Shown here piece after piece: positions 1 to 5,710 of a stretch of 11,469 nt of DNA. The DNA is from an uncultured Bacillaceae bacterium (lineage in GTDB: Bacteria > Bacillota > Bacilli > Caldalkalibacillales > Caldalkalibacillaceae): positions 1-11,469 of the forward strand of contig CALBTX010000084.1 of assembly GCA_937967685.1 (NCBI GenBank). Direction: 5' to 3'. Both the position numbers and the translations under genes were made by a program. The notes beneath the pieces are model-generated. The model saw only the letters and a list, made by a program, of their open reading frames with translations, was not told the DNA's origin and did not search any database. Numbering within the stretch: the stretch's first letter is position 1; each line of letters begins with the position of its first letter.

Positions 1-18
1 CCTGCACATGCTTTATTC

Positions 19-588
19 TTAAAAAATTTTTTTCGAACTTTGCTCTTCTTTTAAAATTTCGACCGCTTCACGAAAACGTTGGGAATGGACGATTTCTCTT
101 TCTCTCAGGAAGGCCAGACCGTCTTTTAAGTCAGGGTCATCGGTTAAATCAATCAGCCATTGATAAGTGGCCCGAGCTTTCTCTTCCGCGGCAATATCCT
201 CATATAAGTTGGTGATTGGATCTCCCTTGGCTTGAAAGTATGTGGCCGTAAACGGAACCCCGGCGGCGTTATGGAAAAACAGGTCCTTGCCGTGGTCGAC
301 AAAATGGTCGCCCAGGCCGGCTGCTTTCATTTGTTCCGGTGTAGCATCTTTGGTGAGTTTATAAATCATCGTGGCGATCATTTCCAAATGGGCAAACTCT
401 TCGGTGCCAATATCGTTTAAAATCGCGATCACTTTATTGGGGACCGTATAACGCTGGTTTAAATACCGCAGTGCAGCCGCCAATTCTCCGTCAGCTCCCC
501 CATACTGTTCAAATAAAAATCGGGCCATTTGGGGATCGCATTTGCTGACGCGCACGGGGTATTGTAATTTTTTTTCATAAATCCACAT
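19..588 (-). CDS. cotJC: Spore coat protein CotJC (manganese catalase-like)
   Basis: This 189-aa protein is the last gene of the cotJ operon and belongs to the CotJC family, whose members have the ferritin-like four-helix fold of manganese catalases and sit in the spore coat. Candidate metal ligands are visible in the expected spacing: E35 (GELAA), an ExxH pair E64/H67 (GTEEFAH), the EE pair at 135-136 (DIAAEEKA) and a second ExxH pair E165/H168 (REREIVH). The length is usual for the family. The ATG at 588 is preceded by a very strong GGAGGAGG site, and the gap to cotJB is only 27 bp, so the three genes are surely one transcript. It should be made in the mother cell during sporulation. Whether it is catalytically active cannot be told from sequence. 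The identification is firm. Confidence 0.95.
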   Translation of the reverse strand: MWIYEKKLQYPVRVSKCDPQMARFLFEQYGGADGELAAALRYLNQRYTVPNKVIAILNDIGTEEFAHLEMIATMIYKLTKDATPEQMKAAGLGDHFVDHGKDLFFHNAAGVPFTATYFQAKGDPITNLYEDIAAEEKARATYQWLIDLTDDPDLKDGLAFLREREIVHSQRFREAVEILKEEQSSKKIF

Positions 589-615
589 TGTTTATGCCTC
601 CTCCAAATAGTATTT

Positions 616-879
616 TTAAACCTGCCAAGGCCAAGGCGTTTCCATCCATTGCCATGGATAAGCGGAATAGCTGTGGCCAAAGTGCATTAAAGGACCGAAT
701 TCTTGTTCAAATTGGTTTCTTAATGTTTGACGATGCTGCGCATACGTGTTGAATTGTTCCAGCGCTTGTGCATCTTGGGGATGGGTGTCCAAGTAAAGAT
801 TTAATTCAACCAACACGAAATCGATGGCTTGTAACTCATGCAACATGTCATAATACCTTTCAGGAACTTGTTTGCTCAT
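616..879 (-). CDS. cotJB: Spore coat protein CotJB
   Basis: This 87-aa protein, beginning MSKQVPERYYDMLHELQ, matches the CotJB family: a short, helical, acidic N-terminal part (YYDMLHELQAIDFVLVELNLYLDTHP), then a polar middle, then an aromatic C-terminus rich in W, P and Y (residues about 70-87). The frame is open further upstream to 1053, but that extension lies inside cotJA. The ATG at 879 has a GGGAGAG site 6-10 nt ahead and gives the usual family length. It overlaps the end of cotJA by 20 bp, which suggests translational coupling. CotJB is a small coat component needed with CotJA and CotJC; no enzymatic role is known. Confidence 0.93.
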   Translation of the reverse strand: MSKQVPERYYDMLHELQAIDFVLVELNLYLDTHPQDAQALEQFNTYAQHRQTLRNQFEQEFGPLMHFGHSYSAYPWQWMETPWPWQV

Positions 880-1096
880 CTGCTTCTCTCCCTTCGTCTT
901 TACCCCGGTACGGATCATACCATATGGGCCACAAAGTTCCTTTGTGCAGCGCTTCATAAGGTGGAAATTGCGGCAGACCAGGAGGTTGAAATCCAACGTA
1001 AAGATTTGGCGGTGTGACGTATGTTTTGACCCGCATCGGGGGACATGGATCAAACGGACTGATATAGGGATACCAATGCTTTCTCAGGGTAAACAT
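860..1096 (-). CDS. cotJA: Spore coat associated protein CotJA
   Basis: This 78-aa protein is the first gene of the cotJ operon. It is rich in P, Y, W and F, and carries the family's characteristic central stretch (YEALHKGTLWPIWYDPY, about residues 47-63). Members of the family are needed for incorporation of CotJC into the coat. The start at 1096 follows a strong AAAGGAGG site with 7 nt spacing. The C-terminus is highly charged (KDEGREADEQ). The 3' end overlaps cotJB by 20 bp. A sporulation-sigma-like -10 element lies about 44 bp upstream. Confidence 0.93.
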   Translation of the reverse strand: MFTLRKHWYPYISPFDPCPPMRVKTYVTPPNLYVGFQPPGLPQFPPYEALHKGTLWPIWYDPYRGKDEGREADEQTSS

Positions 1097-1139
1097 TTAC
1101 GAATCCTCCTTTTGCAAATGGGTGTTAGGCATTTCACCT

Positions 1140-1148
1140 TATCATATG
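1140..1148 (-). promoter_or_regulatory. Possible sporulation-type -10 element for cotJABC
   Basis: On the minus strand 1148-1140 reads CATATGATA, close to the mother-cell sigma-E/sigma-K -10 pattern (CATAnnnTA fits exactly). It lies about 44 bp before the cotJA start. I find no convincing -35 at the proper distance, so only half the promoter is supported. B. subtilis cotJ is sigma-E dependent, which is the main reason to propose this. Confidence 0.35.
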
Positions 1149-1192
1149 AAAGCGAAGTAGGCAGAGGACACACGCATCAGGCAAAATGGGCT

Positions 1193-1234
1193 AAAAAAAC
1201 CCGGATCTATCTTTGACAGATAAGATCCGGGTTT
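1193..1234 (-). terminator. Rho-independent terminator of the 1292-1774 gene
   Basis: A perfect 12-bp inverted repeat AAACCCGGATCT/AGATCCGGGTTT (1197-1208 and 1223-1234) with a 14-nt loop is followed on the minus strand by seven Ts (1199-1193). It ends the transcript of the upstream minus-strand gene before it reaches cotJ. On the plus strand the T-run after the hairpin is broken, so it works mainly in one direction. Confidence 0.92.
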
Positions 1235-1291
1235 CGTGTTTGCCGAACTTACGAACGGATGCGTGCTGATTGGCTAAATATGCTTAATGGT

Positions 1292-1774
1292 TTAACTTTG
1301 GATTAATTTGCGAGGGTAGTAATACATCAAACGGCCGTTAAACAATTTCAGTTGTGCTTGGAATTGTTTGGCCAAAAATTTGCAGTACTCATTTGCTTTG
1401 GTGACATCGCCGTGCGTGGCCCCGTCCGGCAGAATCACTTGAATATAATGTTGTTCCTGCGTGTTCTCCACTTGCTCTCTGTTTTCGCCCTCTTCGCTGT
1501 CTTCAACAGGGATCGTTTCAGTACCTACTCCAACGATGATGTATTTATACAATTTTGGGTCTTTACCTTTTAGATAGAACCAATTTCCATCCGCATCAGG
1601 ATGATCGACGATGGTGTACGGGAAAGCAGCCTCGGCATAATCCCATCCCAATTGTTGTCCCGTTTTGGTCGTCATTTCGACATACCGTTGGAACTTTTGT
1701 TTAACATCTTCCAATGTGACTTCCTGTACCGTTGAAGCGTCCACCAGTTTAATATACGCACTTTTGCCCAACAC
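1292..1774 (-). CDS. Small conserved Bacillales protein, probably DUF1885 family
   Basis: This is a soluble protein of about 160 aa. It opens with GKSAYIKLVDASTVQEVTL and contains TTKTGQQLGWDYAEAAFPY near residue 40, an acidic linker (EDSEEGENREQ) near residue 95, and a C-terminal ILPDGATHGDVTKANEYCKFLAK segment. From memory this resembles the uncharacterised DUF1885 family of Bacillus/Geobacillus; the assignment is tentative and no function is known. Start choice: the frame opens with GTG at 1780, but the AGGAG site (1782-1786) touches that codon. GTG at 1774 has a good 7-nt spacing and is preferred; TTG at 1771 is the other option. The gene stands alone, with a promoter at 1819-1847 and a terminator at 1193-1234. 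Confidence 0.8.
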   Translation of the reverse strand: MLGKSAYIKLVDASTVQEVTLEDVKQKFQRYVEMTTKTGQQLGWDYAEAAFPYTIVDHPDADGNWFYLKGKDPKLYKYIIVGVGTETIPVEDSEEGENREQVENTQEQHYIQVILPDGATHGDVTKANEYCKFLAKQFQAQLKLFNGRLMYYYPRKLIQS

Positions 1775-1818
1775 ATTCACTCCTAACCACGAACAGATCG
1801 CTTTCTCTATTACTTAAT

Positions 1819-1847
1819 ATCTTAGCATTGCAGGTTGAAATTGACAA
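1819..1847 (-). promoter_or_regulatory. Sigma-A type promoter for the 1292-1774 gene
   Basis: On the minus strand the -35 TTGTCA (1847-1842), a 17-nt spacer and the -10 TAAGAT (1824-1819) are present, with an extended TG one base before the -10. The predicted start site is near 1812, leaving a leader of about 38 nt. It is divergent from the small-RNA promoter 35 bp away. Confidence 0.55.
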
Positions 1848-1880
1848 TGAAGAATGGCAGCAAGAGCAGACATTGATGTA

Positions 1881-1909
1881 TTGACAAATATAATATAGCA
1901 CATTATGAT
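1881..1909 (+). promoter_or_regulatory. Sigma-A promoter of the SR1-like RNA gene
   Basis: A perfect -35 TTGACA (1881-1886), a 17-nt spacer and -10 TATGAT (1904-1909) form one of the best vegetative promoters in the window. The start site is expected near 1916. A CcpN-type box begins inside the start region and a cre-like box follows it, so the promoter is probably strongly repressed under some carbon conditions. Confidence 0.8.
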
Positions 1910-1913
1910 AATA

Positions 1914-1924
1914 AGTATATCATA
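1914..1924 (-). promoter_or_regulatory. Candidate CcpN operator
   Basis: Read on the minus strand, 1924-1914 is TATGATATACT. It agrees at all 11 positions with the CcpN operator consensus TRTGHYATAYW, as I recall it from B. subtilis sr1, gapB and pckA. It overlaps the predicted start site of the SR1-like transcript. The -10 region itself (TATGATAATAA, plus strand) matches 8 of 11 positions and could be a weak second site. Confidence 0.6.
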
Positions 1925-1925
1925 T

Positions 1926-1939
1926 TAAAATCGCTTTCA
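1926..1939. promoter_or_regulatory. Candidate cre (CcpA) box in the SR1-like leader
   Basis: The sequence TAAAATCGCTTTCA differs from the cre consensus TGWNANCGNTNWCA only at the second position. It lies about 10-24 bp after the predicted start site, where CcpA could act as a roadblock. SR1 in B. subtilis is under CcpN and, more weakly, CcpA control, so the location is sensible, but a single site with one mismatch can arise by chance in AT-rich DNA. Confidence 0.4.
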
Positions 1940-1968
1940 CAGTAAGTTATGATTTGGGGGAAACGACA

Positions 1969-2112
1969 TTGGGTACCATTGTCTGCCAGACGTGCGAGAA
2001 GACGATCGCCTATTTTGATTGTGAAAAAGTGACGATATTGTACGGCGTCTGTCCACATTGCGATCATTGTGCTGAACGACATTCTGAGGACAGTGAGGAA
2101 AAGTCGGCTTAA
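1969..2112 (+). CDS. SR1P-like GapA-binding micropeptide
   Basis: This 47-codon ORF begins with TTG behind a TTGGGGGAA ribosome site (about 8 nt spacing). Its N-terminus, MGTIVCQTCEKTIAYFDCEK, followed by VTILYGVCPHC, closely matches the B. subtilis SR1P peptide (MGTIVCQ..., ...EKVTTLYGTCC...), which I recall as 39 aa. SR1P binds the glycolytic GAPDH GapA and promotes its contact with RNase J1. Here the peptide has a CxxC at C6/C9 and a CxxCxxC at C28/C31/C34, plus a unique C18, suggesting a zinc-knuckle-like fold. The tail is acidic (ERHSEDSEEKSA) and longer than in B. subtilis. Short length and a TTG start mean automatic annotation probably misses it. Confidence 0.8.
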   Translation: MGTIVCQTCEKTIAYFDCEKVTILYGVCPHCDHCAERHSEDSEEKSA

Positions 2113-2150
2113 TCTGCATCTCATGCAAAAAGAAGCGCTTGAAGGAAGAT

Positions 2151-2212
2151 CCCTTGTCAGTAGACATTTTTTCAATGTGCATGACCCGTCTACTTGCAAG
2201 GGTTTTATTTTT
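2151..2212 (+). terminator. Rho-independent terminator of the SR1-like RNA
   Basis: Arms 2151-2165 (CCCTTGTCAGTAGAC) and 2188-2202 (GTCTACTTGCAAGGG) pair over 13 of 15 positions with a 2x2 mismatch, enclose a 22-nt loop, and are followed by TTTTATTTTT. The hairpin lies 38 nt after the SR1P-like stop codon. Confidence 0.9.
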
Positions 2213-2264
2213 AATATAGAAAAAATAGCTAGCAGTTTAGCAGAAGACAAAGGAGGGGCACATC

Positions 2265-3227
2265 TTGCAGACCCGCATCACATCGTTGTTAAACATCACA
2301 TATCCCATAATCCAGGGAGGATTAGCTCATCTCGCTTATTCACATTTAGCGGCCGCCGTATCCAATGCCGGAGGGCTTGGTCAAATCACAGCCATGTCTT
2401 TGGACGGACCTGAACAATTGAAAAAGGAGATCGAACAAATTCGCCGGAAAACGTCAAAACCATTCGGCGTCAACTTTGCCATTGGACAAGGAAGACGTCC
2501 TTATGAGCCTATGTTGGAAGTGGCCATTGAGGAACAGGTCCCGGTGGTGACAATGACCGGAGGCAACCCAAAACCTCTTTTGGATCGTTTGCGGGATACG
2601 CCGATCAAAAAGCTTGTCCTGGTCGCTTCCGTACGCCAGGCGCAAAAAGCGGAAAGTTTAGGGGCGGACGCGGTCATGGCTGTCGGTCAGGAAGGGGGAG
2701 GGCATATCGGTCGTGATGATTTGGGCACATTTGTTTTGATTCCCCGGGTCGTGGATTCGGTGGATATTCCGGTGATCGCCAGCGGCGGCATCGCCGATGG
2801 CAGAGGATTGTTGGCCGCTTTGGCTTTTGGTGCGCAAGGGATAGAGATGGGGACCCGTTTCATTGCCACACAAGAATGCACCCATGCTCATCCGGTATAT
2901 AAAAGATTAATCGTTGAAAAGAGTGAAATGGATACGGTGGTCATCAAACGCAGCTTAGGGGCTCCAGGTCGAGCCATCAATACGGCATTGGCCCGCAAAA
3001 TTATAGAGATGGAAGCGAAAGGTGCGACATATGCAGAACTGAAAGATTTGATCAGTGGGGCAGCCAATCAAAAACTGATCTACGAGGGACGGGAAGAGGA
3101 AGGATTTGGTTGGGCAGGGCAAGGCATGGGGCTGATTGAGGATATCCCGACCGTGGCCCAACTGATTGAAAGAATCGTCGAGCAAGCCAGAGAGTCTCTC
3201 AATCATTGCCAACGCAGCTTGGGCTGA
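2265..3227 (+). CDS. Nitronate monooxygenase / FabK-like FMN protein
   Basis: This 320-aa protein has the TIM-barrel fold of the 2-nitropropane dioxygenase (NPD) family: PIIQGG at 14-19 and SNAGGLGQI at 33-41 (FMN-binding N-terminus), EGGGHIGR at 143-150 containing the family's catalytic-type histidine H147, ASGGIADGRG at 172-181 and GIEMGTRF at 192-199 (phosphate-binding loops). Such flavoproteins oxidise nitronates to carbonyl compounds and nitrite. Relatives (FabK) act as enoyl-ACP reductases, and the EGGGHIG motif occurs in both, so the substrate cannot be fixed here. The start is TTG at 2265 behind AGGAGG (2251-2256) with 8-nt spacing. The gene begins 52 bp after the SR1-like terminator; a poor candidate (TTGCAA-N15-TATAGA) overlaps that terminator, so expression may come from read-through or this weak promoter. 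Confidence 0.9.
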   Translation: MQTRITSLLNITYPIIQGGLAHLAYSHLAAAVSNAGGLGQITAMSLDGPEQLKKEIEQIRRKTSKPFGVNFAIGQGRRPYEPMLEVAIEEQVPVVTMTGGNPKPLLDRLRDTPIKKLVLVASVRQAQKAESLGADAVMAVGQEGGGHIGRDDLGTFVLIPRVVDSVDIPVIASGGIADGRGLLAALAFGAQGIEMGTRFIATQECTHAHPVYKRLIVEKSEMDTVVIKRSLGAPGRAINTALARKIIEMEAKGATYAELKDLISGAANQKLIYEGREEEGFGWAGQGMGLIEDIPTVAQLIERIVEQARESLNHCQRSLG

Positions 3228-3500
3228 AATCGCGTTCCCAGTGCTGCTTCAGCTGTTAGTGAGAGCATCATTTTACTTGGGAAAATTGATTTATCGATCT
3301 TGAGCTTAAAAATAAAAGCATTCGGCCGCTCATCTTTTTCATTGATGTCTGATTCCCCCATAAACCGTGCAGATGCTAAAAATTGTTATTGCAAAAATGG
3401 CTCGAGCATAATAATATATACTAACAAATAAAAGTAATTTTCAGACATGTTTAAGTTGTTTGCCCATGCTGTTTAAATGAGAGACAGGGAGATAGATGAA
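3228..3500. other. Intergenic stretch without a recognised gene
   Basis: No ORF with a ribosome site, tRNA or convincing terminator is visible. It holds a loose inverted repeat (TTCCCAGT ... ACTTGGGAA, about 3236-3282, no T-run) and, further on, an AT-rich promoter-like segment (3389-3417) that probably drives the following small gene. Confidence 0.5.
3389..3417 (+). promoter_or_regulatory. Possible promoter for the small gene at about 3501
   Basis: A -35-like TTGCAA (3389-3394), a 17-nt spacer and a weak -10 TAATAT (3412-3417) precede the ORF by about 60-130 bp. The region is AT-rich, which raises the chance of a false match. Confidence 0.35.
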
Positions 3501-3767
3501 TTGCTGCCAGCGGTTGTTCGGGAAAAAATGCAAAGGGGAGACGTAACCATGGAACGTGTGATTCAGGCATTGAAGAGGACCGATGCAGAGCAAAGAATTC
3601 CTGTGTTACGAATGGAAATGGACTATGAACTGCTCAATCTCCATGAAGCCATGTTGGCTGAGGACTTGGAGAAAATGGAGCAGTGCAAGCAAAAGCTGGC
3701 TAAATTACGTCAAGAAATGATGCTTTTGGAAGCCTATCAAACCCCGTTGGCCGGCACAAAATCATAA
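3501..3767 (+). CDS. Small helical/coiled-coil protein of unknown function
   Basis: I do not recognise this protein. It is charged and lacks membrane segments or cysteine motifs apart from one cysteine; the region LNLHEAMLAEDLEKMEQCKQ and onward is strongly helical with a heptad-like pattern, so a coiled coil or small partner protein is likely. The start is ambiguous. ATG at 3477 comes directly after an in-frame stop and has no ribosome site. TTG at 3501 has AGGGAG with 9-nt spacing (88 aa). ATG at 3549 has AAAGGGGAG with 8-nt spacing (72 aa) and the best signal. I give the TTG start as a compromise because the intervening residues also look coding. It stands alone between the nitronate monooxygenase and the end of the convergent ABC operon. 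Confidence 0.55.
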   Translation: MLPAVVREKMQRGDVTMERVIQALKRTDAEQRIPVLRMEMDYELLNLHEAMLAEDLEKMEQCKQKLAKLRQEMMLLEAYQTPLAGTKS

Positions 3768-3802
3768 TGTATCTGCGGAAACAGTGAAAGAAACCGAAAA
3801 CG

Positions 3803-3847
3803 AAAATAAAAAAGCTGATGCCTCGGGTGTATCCCCCGGCATCAAGC
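3803..3847 (-). terminator. Terminator of the ABC importer operon
   Basis: GATGCC (3817-3822) pairs with GGCATC (3838-3843), extended inward by GGG/CCC and outward by GCT/AGC with one bulge. On the minus strand it is followed by TTTTTTATTTT (3813-3803). It is about 75 bp after the ATPase stop codon. The plus-strand orientation lacks a T-run, so it does not obviously stop the convergent small gene. Confidence 0.8.
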
Positions 3848-3909
3848 CTGTGAATTCGGCAAGGTGGACCGCCGCATACGGAAGCGTTTTGTGTGCTGTT
3901 GTGAGCGGA

Positions 3910-3928
3910 CGGGGGTTAGTCACCCCCG
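3910..3928. other. Small hairpin over the ATPase stop codon
   Basis: CGGGGGT (3910-3916) and ACCCCCG (3922-3928) form a 7-bp GC-rich stem with a 5-nt loop around the TGA stop of the ATPase gene. There is no T-run, so it is not a terminator; it might protect the mRNA end or be chance. Confidence 0.35.
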
Positions 3929-4729
3929 CTTGCTTGATCCTAGCACCAGTTTGTCGTCCGCCAGTTTGTGGCCGCTGATTTGTTCAAATTCTCCATGCAG
4001 CTGTTCAACCGTTAATCTTTTTTTCCGTTCCTCATCGATGTTTAAAATGATCCGTCCCTTATCCATCATAATTAAGCGGTTGCCCAGGCGAATGGCTTGA
4101 TCCATATTGTGGGTAACCATGAGCGTGGTCAGCTTTAATTCTCGAATAATTTCTTCAGTCAACTGGATAATGAGTTCGGCTCTGGCAGGGTCCAAGGCGG
4201 CTGTATGTTCATCGAGAAGTAAAATTTTTGGTTGAGTAAAGGTGGCCATGAGCAAGCTGAGCGCCTGGCGCTCTCCGCCCGATAGAAGGCCTACCTTCGC
4301 TTTGAGGCGATTTTCCAAACCGATGTTAAACCGTTCCAAATGTTCCTGGAACATCTTTCGTTTGGCTTTGGTGACGCCGAACTTTAAACCGCGTCGTTTG
4401 CCGCGGGCATAAGCCATCGCCAAATTTTCTTCAATGGTCATATTCGGCGAAGTGCCAGCCATCGGGTCTTGGAATACACGGGTAATCCAACGGCTGCGGC
4501 GATACTCGGGAAGTTGATGGATCGGTTTTCCTTCGATAAGAATTTCACCTGAATCCGGTTCAAGCACGCCGGAAATCATGTTCATTAATGTTGACTTTCC
4601 GGCACCGTTGCTGCCGATGACCGTCATGAAATCGCCGGGCTTTAATTTTAACTGGATCTGCAACAAAGCCACTTTTTCGTCTGGGGTTCCCGGATTAAAT
4701 AATTTTGTGACGTTAGAAACTTCAAGCAT
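3920..4729 (-). CDS. ABC importer ATPase (TrpXYZ-like amino-acid system)
   Basis: This 269-aa nucleotide-binding subunit shows every ABC element: Walker A GSNGAGKST (39-47), Q-loop Q87 in VFQDP, signature LSGGE (149-153), Walker B ILLLDE (169-174) with catalytic glutamate, a D-loop (ALDP) and H-loop histidine H207 (MVTHNMD). It should power the permease encoded just upstream on the cytoplasmic face. Its ATG shares one base with the permease's TAA (TAATG), a sign of translational coupling; a GGTGA site lies just before. The three-gene arrangement with a COG2984-type lipoprotein matches importers predicted for tryptophan or tyrosine in Gram-positives (TrpXYZ); substrate here is inferred only. 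A terminator follows at 3803-3847. Confidence 0.93.
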   Translation of the reverse strand: MLEVSNVTKLFNPGTPDEKVALLQIQLKLKPGDFMTVIGSNGAGKSTLMNMISGVLEPDSGEILIEGKPIHQLPEYRRSRWITRVFQDPMAGTSPNMTIEENLAMAYARGKRRGLKFGVTKAKRKMFQEHLERFNIGLENRLKAKVGLLSGGERQALSLLMATFTQPKILLLDEHTAALDPARAELIIQLTEEIIRELKLTTLMVTHNMDQAIRLGNRLIMMDKGRIILNIDEERKKRLTVEQLHGEFEQISGHKLADDKLVLGSSKRG

Positions 4730-5643
4730 TAGCGGTCACCATCCCTACCGATCTGATTGGAAGAGAGTAATAGTTGTTGAGAGCGCTTCTGGGCGGCTTT
4801 TTTCTGTCCTCTTTTCCGTTGAAAGGTGGGCAGAATAAGCGCGACAATCACGATCAATGCCGTAATCAGTTTCAGATCAGAAGCGTCAAACCATTCTACT
4901 CTTAAAGCCAGTGCGACCACGATGCGGTATATGATGGAGCCCAAAATGACTGCCAGCGTTGCCCGGAACACCGTGGCAGCTCCGAATATGGCTTCTCCGA
5001 TAATGACCGAGGCCAAGCCGATGACGATCATGCCAATACCCATGGAGATATCGGCAAAACCTGATTGCTGGGCAATCAATGCCCCGGATAAGGCGACCAG
5101 TCCGTTGGATAGACTGATGCCCAAAATTTTCGTATGGTCGGTATTGGCACCGAAACTTTTGATCATCAAGGCATTATCGCCGGTCGCCCGCAAGGCCAAA
5201 CCTAAATCGGAATGCAGGAAAAAATCAAGCAGCAGCTTGACGATCAAAATGAAGATCGGCATGAGGAGTAACGGAGAGATATCGGCAAAAAGTGTCTCGG
5301 AGCCCCTTAATGACGTGTTCGGTTTGCCCATAATACGCATATTAATGGAATAAAGTGCAATCATCATTAAAATCCCTGACAGGAGACCATTAATCTTTCC
5401 TTTGGTGTGCAATAGACCCGTACAAACACCTGCAGCCAGTCCACCGGCAAAAGCAGCCACACTGCTTATCCATGGGGCATACCCATTGATGATCATGACC
5501 GCGGCAATGGCTGCACCTGTCGTAAAGCTGCCATCCACCGTTAAATCAGGAAAATTTAAAATGCGAAATGTCATATAAACGCCTAGAGCCATCAATGCAT
5601 ATAAAAGCCCCAGTTCAACCGCTCCAGGTAACGCACTGAACAT
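4729..5643 (-). CDS. ABC importer permease (TrpXYZ-like system)
   Basis: This 304-aa integral membrane protein of the branched-chain/sugar permease superfamily (COG4120-like) starts MFSALPGAVELGLLYALMALGVYMTFRIL, followed by PDLTVDGSFTTGAA, a hallmark of this permease group. About eight or nine hydrophobic segments are seen, and a cytoplasmic coupling region is suggested by ALRATGDNALMIKSFGAN (near 180-197). The C-terminus is basic (QRKRGQKKAAQKRSQ). The ATG at 5643 follows GGAGG with 9-nt spacing. It comes 67 bp after the lipoprotein gene, with a hairpin in the gap, and its stop codon overlaps the ATPase start by one base. With its partners it forms the membrane channel; the transported molecule is probably an aromatic amino acid by family analogy, but this is unproven. 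Confidence 0.92.
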   Translation of the reverse strand: MFSALPGAVELGLLYALMALGVYMTFRILNFPDLTVDGSFTTGAAIAAVMIINGYAPWISSVAAFAGGLAAGVCTGLLHTKGKINGLLSGILMMIALYSINMRIMGKPNTSLRGSETLFADISPLLLMPIFILIVKLLLDFFLHSDLGLALRATGDNALMIKSFGANTDHTKILGISLSNGLVALSGALIAQQSGFADISMGIGMIVIGLASVIIGEAIFGAATVFRATLAVILGSIIYRIVVALALRVEWFDASDLKLITALIVIVALILPTFQRKRGQKKAAQKRSQQLLLSSNQIGRDGDR

Positions 5644-5670
5644 GAACGAAAACCTCCCTTAACTCAGAAA

Positions 5671-5700
5671 GGGGATGGACCGAAGGGAACGTCCACCCCC
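5671..5700 (-). other. Intercistronic hairpin between lipoprotein and permease genes
   Basis: GGGGATGGAC (5671-5680) and GTCCACCCC (5691-5699) pair over 9 bp with one bulged base and a 10-nt loop. On the minus strand only a short CTTTCT follows, so it is at most a leaky terminator. Such hairpins after a binding-protein gene often stabilise that mRNA segment or lower downstream expression, giving excess binding protein; that role is inferred. Confidence 0.5.
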
Positions 5701-5710
5701 TGCAAATCAC

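Larger units (their letters stand above)
1916..2212 (+). ncRNA. SR1-like dual-function small RNA
   Basis: The unit between the strong promoter at 1881-1909 and the terminator at 2151-2212 predicts an RNA of about 297 nt carrying a short ORF (1969-2112) whose product resembles SR1P. In B. subtilis SR1 (about 205 nt) base-pairs with ahrC mRNA and also encodes SR1P, which binds GapA. This copy is longer, mostly because of the longer ORF and a large terminator hairpin. A base-pairing function cannot be shown from this window, because no target sequence is available here. The boundaries are predicted, not measured. Confidence 0.65.

Noticed and set aside
616..1053. Long 145-aa version of CotJB
   Set aside because: The extra 58 residues lie inside cotJA in another frame and lack a ribosome site; ATG at 879 has one and gives the family length.
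872..1216. 114-aa plus-strand ORF opposite cotJA
   Set aside because: It is antisense to cotJA/cotJB, runs into a terminator hairpin, and has no family resemblance.
3236..3282. Inverted repeat TTCCCAGT ... ACTTGGGAA as a terminator for the nitronate monooxygenase
   Set aside because: The arms pair with a bulge across a loop of about 30 nt and no T-run follows; no clear terminator for this gene was found.
4826..5353. 175-aa plus-strand ORF
   Set aside because: It is antisense to the permease gene, has no ribosome site or recognisable domains, and mirrors the codon pattern of the real gene.
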